This document shows positions 54,449 through 63,474 of a DNA stretch of 64,000 nt, piece after piece (the first letter of the stretch is position 1; each line of letters begins with the position of its first letter). Position numbers and translations under genes: made by a program. Source of the stretch: an uncultured Lachnospiraceae bacterium (GTDB lineage: Bacteria; Bacillota; Clostridia; Lachnospirales; Lachnospiraceae); NCBI GenBank assembly GCA_900315945.1, contig ONAZ01000015.1:1-64000 (forward strand), read 5' to 3'. The notes under the pieces are model-generated. The model was not told the DNA's origin. It worked only from the letters and a program-made list of their open reading frames with translations, and made no database searches.

Positions 54449-56098
54449 ATGCATTTGGTTTATAGGAACGAGAAGAAAACTATATATTATAGAATAAGAA
54501 GCATTATACTTGCAGTAATATGCTTGGCTGTTACGATATTATTACCATTTCAGATTGTTAATGCTGCAAATGCGGGTATAACATTTGGATCAACAAATTA
54601 TCAATCCAATGTCGGTTCAACTTTTCCTATAGGAATATATCTCGAATCTAATGAGCCGACCGGAGAGTTCGAAGTTAATCTCTTATACGATAATAAGAGG
54701 CTTGTATATGAATCGGGTGCAACGTCTGTTGATTCTGATAAGGGTATTATTACTATAAAAGGTAACAGCATTCCTGCCGGGAAGAACAAGTATTGGCTTC
54801 AATTTCGAGCAGTAAGCGGTGGAGATGCCTTTATCAAGGTTAAGGACTATAAGATTAAGAATGCTGGAAATAATTATAATGCGACTGTTACAGTTCAGAG
54901 CAAGGCGCCAATTCAGATTGTTGGTAATGACACGGTGGGATATGATGTGGAACGAGAATTGGAAGGCGCATCAACTAATCAGAATGTTAATACTATTTAC
55001 GATACCGATGATGAGGATATAGGTGATGTTGATGAATCCAGTACAGAGCAAGAGAAGGGATTTTTCGCTAAAATCTGGTATGTAATAGCTGACTTTATGA
55101 CGGCGCTTGCAGCTAAGCCGATTGTTACTATCATTCTGCTCCTTAGTGTGGCTGGTGTTATAGTTATAGTTTTCGTACTTGTCTATTACTTTAAAAATAA
55201 GGATAAACTTGTAAAGAAAGAGCAGGATGTTGTGCAACCTTCCGGTGACAAAGGAGGTTATAAGAATATTGCTACCAATATGACGGATCTTCCACCTGTT
55301 CCAAAAGTTGTAGATAATAAGAGGATTAAGGATGTTCAGAGAGAAGGACGTGATAATCTAAGTAAATCAGTTATTCGAATTAGACACGTAACAATGGTAT
55401 ATAATATGTCCGGTTCTGATGCATCCGGGTTAAAGGAATATATAATTCAGTGGATAAAGCGTCAGGTTGAATATAGTAAGTTATATGCGCTTCGTGATGT
55501 GAGTTTCAATGTATATAGAGGAGAAGTTGTAGGAATAATCGGATCAAATGGCTCCGGTAAGTCGACATTGCTTAAAATTGTATCAGGTGCTCTTAAACCA
55601 ACATGGGGTAATGTTGACGTTAATAGGAGAAAGATACAAATACTAACACTTGGCACCGGATTCGATATGGAACTTACTGCCAGAGAGAATGTATATCTTA
55701 ATGGAGCAATAATAGGGCATTCGCGAGAATTCTTAGATAGTCATTATGATGAGATAGTTGCGTTTGCAGAGCTTGAAGATTTTATGGATCAAAAGGTTAA
55801 AACTTTTTCATCCGGAATGGTAAGTAGACTTGGATTTGCGATTGCAACAGCCGGTGATGCAGCAGAAATACTTATACTTGACGAGGTGCTGTCAGTTGGT
55901 GATAATGCATTCAGAAAAAAATCACTTGCTCGAATTAAGGAGATGATTCATGGTGGCAGTACTGTTCTTATGGTAAGCCATGGAATGCAGACGATAATAG
56001 ATAATTGTACGAAATGTGTATGGATTGAGAAGGGGATTCTAAAGATGATTGATGAACCTAAAATAGTGTGTGATGCATATAAGAAATATAATTTTTGA
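54449..56098 (+). CDS. Cohesin-like extracellular domain fused to polysaccharide export ATPase (Wzt/TagH-like)
   Basis: One continuous 549-residue ORF. Residues 16-40 form a signal-like membrane helix; 42-155 are a beta-rich domain resembling cohesins (ITFGSTNYQSNVGSTFPIGI; VNLLYDNKRLVYESGA); 155-205 an acidic linker; 224-248 a second membrane helix; 300-549 a Wzt/TagH-type ABC ATPase with Walker A GSNGSGKST (365-373), signature SSGM (454-457), Walker B LILDEV (475-480) and His511. The predicted topology puts the cohesin-like domain outside and the ATPase inside. Known Wzt proteins carry a glycan-binding domain at the C-terminus, in the cytoplasm. Here the extra domain may gate export or hold the emerging glycan outside. 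Confidence 0.85.
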   Translation: MHLVYRNEKKTIYYRIRSIILAVICLAVTILLPFQIVNAANAGITFGSTNYQSNVGSTFPIGIYLESNEPTGEFEVNLLYDNKRLVYESGATSVDSDKGIITIKGNSIPAGKNKYWLQFRAVSGGDAFIKVKDYKIKNAGNNYNATVTVQSKAPIQIVGNDTVGYDVERELEGASTNQNVNTIYDTDDEDIGDVDESSTEQEKGFFAKIWYVIADFMTALAAKPIVTIILLLSVAGVIVIVFVLVYYFKNKDKLVKKEQDVVQPSGDKGGYKNIATNMTDLPPVPKVVDNKRIKDVQREGRDNLSKSVIRIRHVTMVYNMSGSDASGLKEYIIQWIKRQVEYSKLYALRDVSFNVYRGEVVGIIGSNGSGKSTLLKIVSGALKPTWGNVDVNRRKIQILTLGTGFDMELTARENVYLNGAIIGHSREFLDSHYDEIVAFAELEDFMDQKVKTFSSGMVSRLGFAIATAGDAAEILILDEVLSVGDNAFRKKSLARIKEMIHGGSTVLMVSHGMQTIIDNCTKCVWIEKGILKMIDEPKIVCDAYKKYNF

Positions 56099-56124
56099 GA
56101 AAGAGACACTTTGTGTGAGTTTGG

Positions 56125-56153
56125 TTGAACAAATACTAAAGTATTGCTATAAT
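56125..56153 (+). promoter_or_regulatory. Promoter with palindrome in spacer (copy 3)
   Basis: TTGAAC (56125-56130), 17-bp spacer with AATACTAAAGTATT (56132-56145), TATAAT (56148-56153). Nearly identical to 50235-50263. It starts the second half of the polysaccharide locus, about 105 bp before the first start codon. Confidence 0.7.
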
Positions 56154-56257
56154 TGATATCGTGATAATCGTACCTTTAATATCTCATATTTTGCATTGGA
56201 CTTATTATATATGGACTTATAAAGTGTTAAGATGCTTAGTTTTGTGGAGTGTTTGAA

Positions 56258-58081
56258 ATGGAATCAAGCTTTAATATTTCCAATATGATACTAAAAAATG
56301 ATATTGAAATTATCAATGAAATAGGAATGGCAAATTTGCCTTTTATAGTTTATATATTTTCAAAAAAATACAAAAAGAAAGTTGTATTTACAGATATAGG
56401 CGATGATTGTATGATTTCGTATGGGAAATCAAACATTGCAAATATGTCATATTTGGCGACACATCTTCATCACCTCAATATTGTTAACAATGTTTTGGAA
56501 GTATATGGAAATACTTCTATCCCGGCAGCATATGAGAATTATTGTGAATTCAAGATTATACTAAATGGAAAAGAAGTTCAATTTGAAATGTTTGATGTTG
56601 GATTGAATCAATATATTAACGGAGAATGTTACGAATTACGAAAAGCATTTAGGCTTAATATAGATTTAGAAATGTATTGTAATATAGCTCTTGAATTTCA
56701 AATTATAACAAATGGGATAAAAAGTACATGTAATAAAATTAATTCTTATAGATTTTTTCCTGTGGCAGATTTGTTAGATAACCAGTATAAAGTTTTTGAT
56801 AAATATGTTGTTAGAATTATTAGAAACAGGCTTATAGTTGAAACTTTACGAAGTCACAGTGAAGTACTTGCTTATGAAGATAGATTCAGAGCTACGCTTG
56901 AGAATATAAATACATATGAATCCTTTGAAGCATTAAAGCTTCGGGAAAAATATTTTAAAAAAATATATAATAAGTCAAAAAGAATTTGTCTCTTTTTTGA
57001 TAGATTTGATAAGGCTAATGATAATGGTGAAACTTTGTTTAAGTATGTTTGTGAAAATAAATTATCGTGTATAGAGCCATTTTTTGTTATTTCCGAAGAT
57101 TCTCCTGATTTTTTGAGATTATCTAAATATGGAAATATTGTATCCGCTTTTTCTGATGAACATAAATGCTTGTTGCTTATGGCTGATTATATTTTTACTT
57201 CACAATTGAATGGCTTTGTAGAAAATCCTTTTGGTGAGAATTGTGAATTTTATAGAGATTTATATCATAATCCTAAAGTTGTTTTTCTTCAACATGGTGT
57301 AACAAAAGATGATCAAAGTGATTGCTTTCATAGATTTAACCATAACATCTACGCAATAATAGTTAGTTCATCAAGGGAAAAACAAGAGTTTTTAAAAAGA
57401 AAATATGGTCTGAAAGCCGAACAGATATTGCTAACAGGAATGCCTCGATTTGATGAACTATATCATAATGAAAAAAAACAAATATTGATTATGCCTACAT
57501 GGAGAAAGGGCTTAATGAGTTTAAAAAAAGAAAAAGACATACCAATTAGTAGATGGATGGCTAATGATAATATAGAGAATAGCAAATATTTGAAAAAGAT
57601 TAATTCTTTGTTGAATAGTAAGATGCTCCAACTTATTACTAAAAAATATGGATATAGAATAGCTTTTATGCCACATCCTTTAAGTCGACAATTTGAGCAT
57701 CTGTTTAGTGTCCCTGAATGGGTGAAAGTATATTCTGTATATGACAATTATAAAGATGTTTTTGCAGAAAGTGATCTGATGATAACAGATTATTCATCTG
57801 TGGCTTTCGATTTTGCTTATCTTAGGAAACCTATTATTTATTATCAGTTTGACAAGAAAAAATTCTTCGCAACTCATACTTATAATAAAGGATATTTTGA
57901 CTATATAAAAGAAGGTTTTGGACCGGTATGTAAATATCAGTTTAAGGTTATATATTTGTTAAAACACTATCTTAAAAAAGAATGTAGACTTAAATCTTGT
58001 TTTTCTAAGAAAATTGATACTTTCTTTGATAAAGACATATCAGAATCATGTAAAAAAATAATAGATAATATTATAGAGTAA
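56258..58081 (+). CDS. CDP-glycerol glycerophosphotransferase family protein 1
   Basis: A 607-residue TagB/TagF-type enzyme. The C-terminal ~380 residues hold the Glyphos_transf domain: VFLQHGVTKDD (catalytic His), IIVSSSREKQEF, LTGMPRFDEL, ILIMPTWRKG, and ITDYSSVAFDFAYLRKP with the CDP-polyol site. These enzymes polymerise or prime glycerol/ribitol-phosphate chains. The first ~220 residues are not recognised. ATG 56258 follows GGAG; GTG 56249 is an alternative. Confidence 0.85.
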   Translation: MESSFNISNMILKNDIEIINEIGMANLPFIVYIFSKKYKKKVVFTDIGDDCMISYGKSNIANMSYLATHLHHLNIVNNVLEVYGNTSIPAAYENYCEFKIILNGKEVQFEMFDVGLNQYINGECYELRKAFRLNIDLEMYCNIALEFQIITNGIKSTCNKINSYRFFPVADLLDNQYKVFDKYVVRIIRNRLIVETLRSHSEVLAYEDRFRATLENINTYESFEALKLREKYFKKIYNKSKRICLFFDRFDKANDNGETLFKYVCENKLSCIEPFFVISEDSPDFLRLSKYGNIVSAFSDEHKCLLLMADYIFTSQLNGFVENPFGENCEFYRDLYHNPKVVFLQHGVTKDDQSDCFHRFNHNIYAIIVSSSREKQEFLKRKYGLKAEQILLTGMPRFDELYHNEKKQILIMPTWRKGLMSLKKEKDIPISRWMANDNIENSKYLKKINSLLNSKMLQLITKKYGYRIAFMPHPLSRQFEHLFSVPEWVKVYSVYDNYKDVFAESDLMITDYSSVAFDFAYLRKPIIYYQFDKKKFFATHTYNKGYFDYIKEGFGPVCKYQFKVIYLLKHYLKKECRLKSCFSKKIDTFFDKDISESCKKIIDNIIE

Positions 58082-58095
58082 GGTGGTATGAAATT

Positions 58096-60732
58096 TTGAA
58101 AAAACTAAATGTTGTTGAGTTAATTCTGAGAAAAATTAGAGCACTTAGCGATAAAGATACTGTAGAGGTAATAGATAAAAAAAAGGTAAAAAAAGAAAAA
58201 AAATATACTGTATGGATAGACGGTTTGATGCATGATAAAGGTGTTTTTCTTATTCAAGGACACATATGTGACACTGACAAAGTCAAAGAAATAATACTAA
58301 GAACTGTAGTAGGAGAAAATGCATTGATGCCTCAATTGGATTACACCTTTGAGTCGGGAAGAATAGATTTTAAAATTAATTCGAACTTTTTTGTATTTAA
58401 AAGCTACCACCTATTTTCTATTGATGTTGTTGACGTCAAGGGTATTGTAAGAAACACAACTATTTCTATTTCAAGCTTAGGTAAAAAAGTATTAGTTTTT
58501 AAGAATAAGTTTATATGGTTTTCCAAAACAGACTTTTGTATTGATGTTTTTACAGGTGATTATGGACAAGCTCTTGCCATCAGATATTTACGTGAACGAA
58601 TCGACGTAGATGATTCGTTATTCATACCGGAGGAAGGAATAACTTCAATAGACGTTCTTGAGCGTGATACAGATCTTATACAAGCGTTTATAGAAAAAGA
58701 AGACAATTCTCGAGAATTGATTCCTGAGATTCAAAACGGAATCATTTGTTACTTTCATGCTGCATTAAACAATGCATTGGACGAAAGTGAAGCAATTAAT
58801 CAAGGCGTAAAAGACCATTCTGCTATTTGGGGCAAGATAGCTGGTATATTAAGAATGGTAAGCGAGGAAAGAATTTTATCATTAAATATGACTTCTTACT
58901 TTAAAGACTTTATGCTTTGCGTGCGTGATAGCGGCATGAGCGAAAAAAATGAAACAAGAATTGATTTGAATGCATTAAGTACAATTATTTATTTTATTAC
59001 AGCTGATGAAAGAGATATTTGTGTAGAAGGAGGCATGTGGATACCATCAAGTGTTGTTGATAAGAAAGTAGAGCCTGTTGCAGATTTGAATGGAAACATA
59101 ATAAATATATATCAAATTAACGACATAGAAACAGCCTGCAAATTTGATCGAGTATATAGGAAAGAAATAGGATTTAGATTAAAAATTGAAAAGAATAAAT
59201 CGTTTGGAAATATTAGATTTGGTTATAAAATTGCGGATAGTTATATTTTCCCTATAAATCTAAGGTATCATAATTTGCTTTGTCCGATATCATATAGGAC
59301 TCAAAGAGGATATTATTATTCTGATGAAGTCCTTTTTAAGGCTAATAAAGATTCTTTGAAGGTAGTGCCATTTAAAAAAACTGAGATAAGTTCTTATGAG
59401 CAGTATTTTAGAAAAGAAATACTCCAAGCAGATTATTCTGAAACAGATATTCAAGAAATAATTATTATCAGAGATTTTTATTATTTATATAACTTTGGAT
59501 TTGACGAGGAAATCTATAAGGACTTGATGTATCGTATGGAGAGTATTAGACAAAAGGATAGTGATTTTGAAAGTGCAGAAGAAATCGTTGAAAAGTATAT
59601 TGGCAGTGATAAGAGCAGCTTTAAAAGGATATGGCTACTAATGGATAGGCCTGATAGAGCTGATGATAACGCGGAGGCGCTATTCAGATATCTAAGCAGT
59701 GTTGATATGAGTGGGATAGATGTATATTTCTGCTTACAACATAAATCAACAGAGCATGAAGCATTAAAAGAATTTGGTAGCATAATTGAACCATTATCTT
59801 TGAGTCATAGGATGCTTCATTGCATTGCTGAGTTTGTAATATCATCGCAGATGCAAGAATTCGTAGTAAACCCTTATAATGATGCAAAAGATTTTCTTAA
59901 GGATATTATAAGACATCCTAAATTTGTTTTTCTTCAACATGGCGTAACACATAACGCAAATGGACAAATATTGGGACGATACGGAAGAAATTTCTATGGA
60001 ATTATTGTAAGCTCAAGACGAGAATATGATTTTATTGCGTCGAAACGGTTTCATTATTTGCAAAAGAACGTGTGGCTCACTGGTATGCCAAGATTTGACC
60101 GGTTATATACAGATGATAAAAAGCAAATAACAATAATGCCTACATGGAGAAAGTGGCTAACTACAAGGGAATTTGATAACAAAACAGATACAATGGCTTG
60201 GAAAGTCAATGAATCAAGTTTTTTTACATCTGAGTATTTTACATTTTATAAATCGCTTATTAACGATGTAGAATTGCTATCAGCTGCAAAACGATATGGA
60301 TATACAATTGCGTTTTTACCACATGTACATTTCCTGAAGTATGCCCATGTTTTTTCGGAAACGGAGGATGTAAAAGTATATGATTATGAGGAATCTTATA
60401 GGAAAGTTTTTGCTGAAAGCTCGCTTGTGGTAACGGATTATAGTTCTGTAGCTTTTGATTTTTCATACTTGTACAAACCCGTTGTATACTGCCAATTTGA
60501 TGAAGAAAAATTCTATAAAAATCATACAGTAAAAAAAGGTTACTTTGATTTTGAAAAGGATGGTTTTGGAGAAGTTGCTAGAGACAAGGAAAATCTTGTT
60601 GAAATCATTATTGATTATATCAAGAATGATTGTTGTTTGAAAGATATGTATAAAAATCGTATAGATGATTTTTTCGTTTTTCATGATAAAAAGTGTTGTG
60701 AAAGCATATATAAATATTTAAAGGAGGTTTAA
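58096..60732 (+). CDS. CDP-glycerol glycerophosphotransferase family protein 2
   Basis: At 878 residues this is a long relative of the preceding gene. C-terminal Glyphos_transf motifs: VFLQHGVTHNA, IIVSSRREYDF, LTGMPRFDRL, ITIMPTWRKW, VTDYSSVAFDFSYLYKP. The N-terminal ~500 residues, starting with a Lys-rich stretch, are unrecognised and may be a second glycosyl-modifying or beta-sandwich region. A TTG start is assigned (AGGTGG nine nt before); the ATG at 58088 hits a stop at once. 14 nt after gene 1. Confidence 0.85.
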   Translation: MKKLNVVELILRKIRALSDKDTVEVIDKKKVKKEKKYTVWIDGLMHDKGVFLIQGHICDTDKVKEIILRTVVGENALMPQLDYTFESGRIDFKINSNFFVFKSYHLFSIDVVDVKGIVRNTTISISSLGKKVLVFKNKFIWFSKTDFCIDVFTGDYGQALAIRYLRERIDVDDSLFIPEEGITSIDVLERDTDLIQAFIEKEDNSRELIPEIQNGIICYFHAALNNALDESEAINQGVKDHSAIWGKIAGILRMVSEERILSLNMTSYFKDFMLCVRDSGMSEKNETRIDLNALSTIIYFITADERDICVEGGMWIPSSVVDKKVEPVADLNGNIINIYQINDIETACKFDRVYRKEIGFRLKIEKNKSFGNIRFGYKIADSYIFPINLRYHNLLCPISYRTQRGYYYSDEVLFKANKDSLKVVPFKKTEISSYEQYFRKEILQADYSETDIQEIIIIRDFYYLYNFGFDEEIYKDLMYRMESIRQKDSDFESAEEIVEKYIGSDKSSFKRIWLLMDRPDRADDNAEALFRYLSSVDMSGIDVYFCLQHKSTEHEALKEFGSIIEPLSLSHRMLHCIAEFVISSQMQEFVVNPYNDAKDFLKDIIRHPKFVFLQHGVTHNANGQILGRYGRNFYGIIVSSRREYDFIASKRFHYLQKNVWLTGMPRFDRLYTDDKKQITIMPTWRKWLTTREFDNKTDTMAWKVNESSFFTSEYFTFYKSLINDVELLSAAKRYGYTIAFLPHVHFLKYAHVFSETEDVKVYDYEESYRKVFAESSLVVTDYSSVAFDFSYLYKPVVYCQFDEEKFYKNHTVKKGYFDFEKDGFGEVARDKENLVEIIIDYIKNDCCLKDMYKNRIDDFFVFHDKKCCESIYKYLKEV

Positions 60733-60735
60733 GAG

Positions 60736-61179
60736 ATGGTTATTGGATATACGACAGGCGTATATGATCTTTTTCACATTGGACACCTCAATCTTTTGAA
60801 AAATGCAAAAGGAATGTGCGATAAGTTAGTAGTTGGTGTTACTGTTGATGAGCTTGTTTCTTATAAGGGTAAAGAGGCGTTTATTCCATTTGAAGAACGT
60901 ATAGAAATAGTCAGAGCGATTGAATGTGTGGATGCCGCTGTGCCTCAGTATGATATGGATAAGTTAAAGGCTTGTAAGGAGTTGGGGGCTTCAATACTGT
61001 TTGTAGGTGATGATTGGTATGGTACAGATAAATGGAATGAATATCAAAGACAATTTGATGAGATTGGGATAAAAATAGTTTACTTCCCATATACAAAAGG
61101 GGTGTCATCTACAAAAATAAATGATGCACTTTCTGCATTAAGAGTTGATGTTAAGGACACTCAATTGGGAGGAGGATGA
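60736..61179 (+). CDS. Glycerol-3-phosphate cytidylyltransferase-like protein (TagD type)
   Basis: A 147-residue nucleotidyltransferase making a CDP-activated alcohol. GYTTGVYDLFHIGHLNLL contains the HxGH motif, and the C-terminal PYTKGVSSTKIND is the family RxxGISTT-like site. Glycerol-3-phosphate is the usual substrate of TagD; with the following PP-loop and DUF362 genes another small phosphate ester is possible. GGAGG site, 3 nt after the polymerase gene. Confidence 0.85.
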   Translation: MVIGYTTGVYDLFHIGHLNLLKNAKGMCDKLVVGVTVDELVSYKGKEAFIPFEERIEIVRAIECVDAAVPQYDMDKLKACKELGASILFVGDDWYGTDKWNEYQRQFDEIGIKIVYFPYTKGVSSTKINDALSALRVDVKDTQLGGG

Positions 61180-61181
61180 TT

Positions 61182-62258
61182 ATGTCGCAGCTTATTACGG
61201 AATCGGATATAATAGTTGATGTGCCTTATTGTGCTAGTTCTTTTTTGATGCACAGAATGATTTATGACGGAAAAAAAGCATTTAGCAAAAACTATCCGCC
61301 GAGATTGTATAGAGGAAGAAAAAATGTTGACATGGTTTATACTAGCGATGACCTTGAAAAATCTCTAAAAAGACAAATTGAAGAGAGTACAGCTGATGGG
61401 AAAACAGCTATTGCACTTAGTGGTGGTATTGATTCGGCAATTATGGCACGTTTTATGCCCAAAGGTTCTAAATCATATACATTTAAGTGTATAGTACCAG
61501 GGAAAAAAGTTGAGGATGAAACTGAACAGGCTGCTAGATATGCCGAGGAGTGTGGTTTGAAGCATGAAATAATAGAAATATATTGGGAAGATGCTCTTGA
61601 TTATTCTCCCCTATTGATGACACATAAAGGTGCTCCGATTCATTCTATAGAATTTCAAATTTATAAAGCATGTGCAAAAGCTAAAAATGATGGATTTAAG
61701 CGTATTATTTTTGGCGAAAGTGCGGATAATAATTATGGAGGAATGAGTAAATTAGTTGAGGGGATTTGGCTGTTTGGGGAATATGTTGATAGATATTCAT
61801 ATGTTAAACCCTATCACGTTTTAAAAGATTACAGAATGGTTTTAGAACCATTTATTAAGCACACGGATGTTAAAGGATATGTTGATCCTCATGAGCATTG
61901 TCGAAACGAGTTTTTTAGAGAGGCGATGGGAACCTATAATAATCCAGCAGAAACCGCTGGAATAGAAATGATATGTCCTTATGCTAATACTTATATGGCA
62001 TGTGACATGGATTTCGAACGTATACGGGCAGGAGAGGGGAAATACCTGATAAGGGAGATATTTAAAAGGCTTTATCCAGGATGGGATATGCCACAAAAAC
62101 TTCCAATGCCACGTCCAATGAATGAATGGATGGCTAACTGGCAGGGACCGCTAAGATCAGAATTTTGGCCTAATTGTACCCAAAATATGACAGGAGACCA
62201 GAAATGGCTGGTTTGGTCATTAGAAAAATTTTTAAATATAATAGAGGAGAAAGTTTAA
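61182..62258 (+). CDS. Asparagine synthase-related PP-loop ATPase
   Basis: A 358-residue protein with the PP-loop AIALSGGIDSAIMARF (about 72-87) and the C-terminal asparagine-synthase fold (RIIFGESADNNYGG). It lacks the N-terminal glutamine amidotransferase domain, so it would take ammonia from elsewhere or adenylate a substrate for a different nucleophile. ATG 61182 is chosen, six nt after GGGAGGAGG; ATG 61176 overlaps the site. Lies between a cytidylyltransferase and a DUF362 gene in a glycan locus; the exact reaction is unknown. Confidence 0.75.
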   Translation: MSQLITESDIIVDVPYCASSFLMHRMIYDGKKAFSKNYPPRLYRGRKNVDMVYTSDDLEKSLKRQIEESTADGKTAIALSGGIDSAIMARFMPKGSKSYTFKCIVPGKKVEDETEQAARYAEECGLKHEIIEIYWEDALDYSPLLMTHKGAPIHSIEFQIYKACAKAKNDGFKRIIFGESADNNYGGMSKLVEGIWLFGEYVDRYSYVKPYHVLKDYRMVLEPFIKHTDVKGYVDPHEHCRNEFFREAMGTYNNPAETAGIEMICPYANTYMACDMDFERIRAGEGKYLIREIFKRLYPGWDMPQKLPMPRPMNEWMANWQGPLRSEFWPNCTQNMTGDQKWLVWSLEKFLNIIEEKV

Positions 62259-63469
62259 TGAAACAAGTTTCAATAGCTAGGTGTGAAAACTATAATACAG
62301 ATTTGGTGTCAGAGTCTTTAGACAGTTTACTCATAAGCTTGGGAATGGACGGTGAAAATCCTTTTGGGGCATTTATTAAACCTGGAATGCGAGTAACCAT
62401 AAAGCCTAACTGGGTTGCATCTAGATGGCGTAAATCATGTAATCATGTAGATGACCTTTATTGCGTCATTACACATCCCGCAGTAATAGAAGCTGTAGCA
62501 GATAGGGTGGCAATGGCGCTTGAAGGAAAGGGCGAAATCATTATTGCTGATAATCCGTCTATAGATGCAGATTTTGAAGAATTGATGGAATTTACCAATA
62601 TTCGGAGGTTGGAAAACAAATATAATGTTCCGTGTCATATTTATGATTTGAGACCATTGGTGTGTCCGTCATTGGATGTGTATGGAAAAAAAGACAAAAT
62701 GGTTGAGGCTTTTGGAGATCCTAACGGGCAGATTGAGATTAATCTAGGGGAGAAGTCACTTCTTTGTGATGTCGATTCTAAACTATTTAGAGGTGTTTTT
62801 GATGAACGTGAGGAAACAGTGGCATCTCATACGGGTGAAACTCAGTTATATACAATGGCAAGGAGTATTTATGATGCAGATGTGTTTATTTCAATACCTA
62901 AGTTGAAAACACATCAAAAAGTTGGTGCCACATTAAATCTAAAGGGTCTTGTTGGTTCCATTACAAAAAAGAATCAGCTAGTACATTGGAGAATAGGAAC
63001 ACCTGAAACTGGAGGAGACGAATATCCCGATAAAGAGAGCTACGATAGAGCTTATGCTAGTGGAATACTTCACCGTGGTTCCTGGCCAGGAAATGATACG
63101 ATATGGCGTATGGTAGTAGACCTATACAAGACTTTGATTACAAATGAACATCAAAAGCGCTTTACTGTGATAGATGGAATCATGGGTGGGGAGGGTCAAG
63201 GACCGTTTTGCCCAAACTCAAAGATGTCAAAAACTTTGATTTGCTCTGATGATTTTCTTGCTGCAGATATCGTTGCTGTTAGATACATGGGATTGAATCC
63301 ACACAAGATAAAATACTTGAGTTATTTTATGGATGAGTGGAATATTGATATTGACAATGATATTGCTGTGACTTTGAATGGAAACATTAAGAGGGACTAC
63401 TTTTCCTCAGTCTCTGCATATGAGGATTTTAAGGTTATTGATGCGTGGAAAGATATAAAGATTCATTAG
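62258..63469 (+). CDS. DUF362 domain protein
   Basis: A 403-residue protein with DUF362 features: VTIKPNWVASRWRKSCNHVDD, THPAVIEAVADRV, VFISIPKLKTHQKVGATLNLKGLVGSI, and IDGIMGGEGQGP. The function of the family is not established; it has no CxxC ferredoxin tail here. The ATG at 62258 (after GAGGAGA) overlaps the upstream stop by one base. Probably works with the neighbouring PP-loop and LicD enzymes on a glycan substituent. Confidence 0.8.
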   Translation: MKQVSIARCENYNTDLVSESLDSLLISLGMDGENPFGAFIKPGMRVTIKPNWVASRWRKSCNHVDDLYCVITHPAVIEAVADRVAMALEGKGEIIIADNPSIDADFEELMEFTNIRRLENKYNVPCHIYDLRPLVCPSLDVYGKKDKMVEAFGDPNGQIEINLGEKSLLCDVDSKLFRGVFDEREETVASHTGETQLYTMARSIYDADVFISIPKLKTHQKVGATLNLKGLVGSITKKNQLVHWRIGTPETGGDEYPDKESYDRAYASGILHRGSWPGNDTIWRMVVDLYKTLITNEHQKRFTVIDGIMGGEGQGPFCPNSKMSKTLICSDDFLAADIVAVRYMGLNPHKIKYLSYFMDEWNIDIDNDIAVTLNGNIKRDYFSSVSAYEDFKVIDAWKDIKIH

Positions 63470-63474
63470 TCGTA

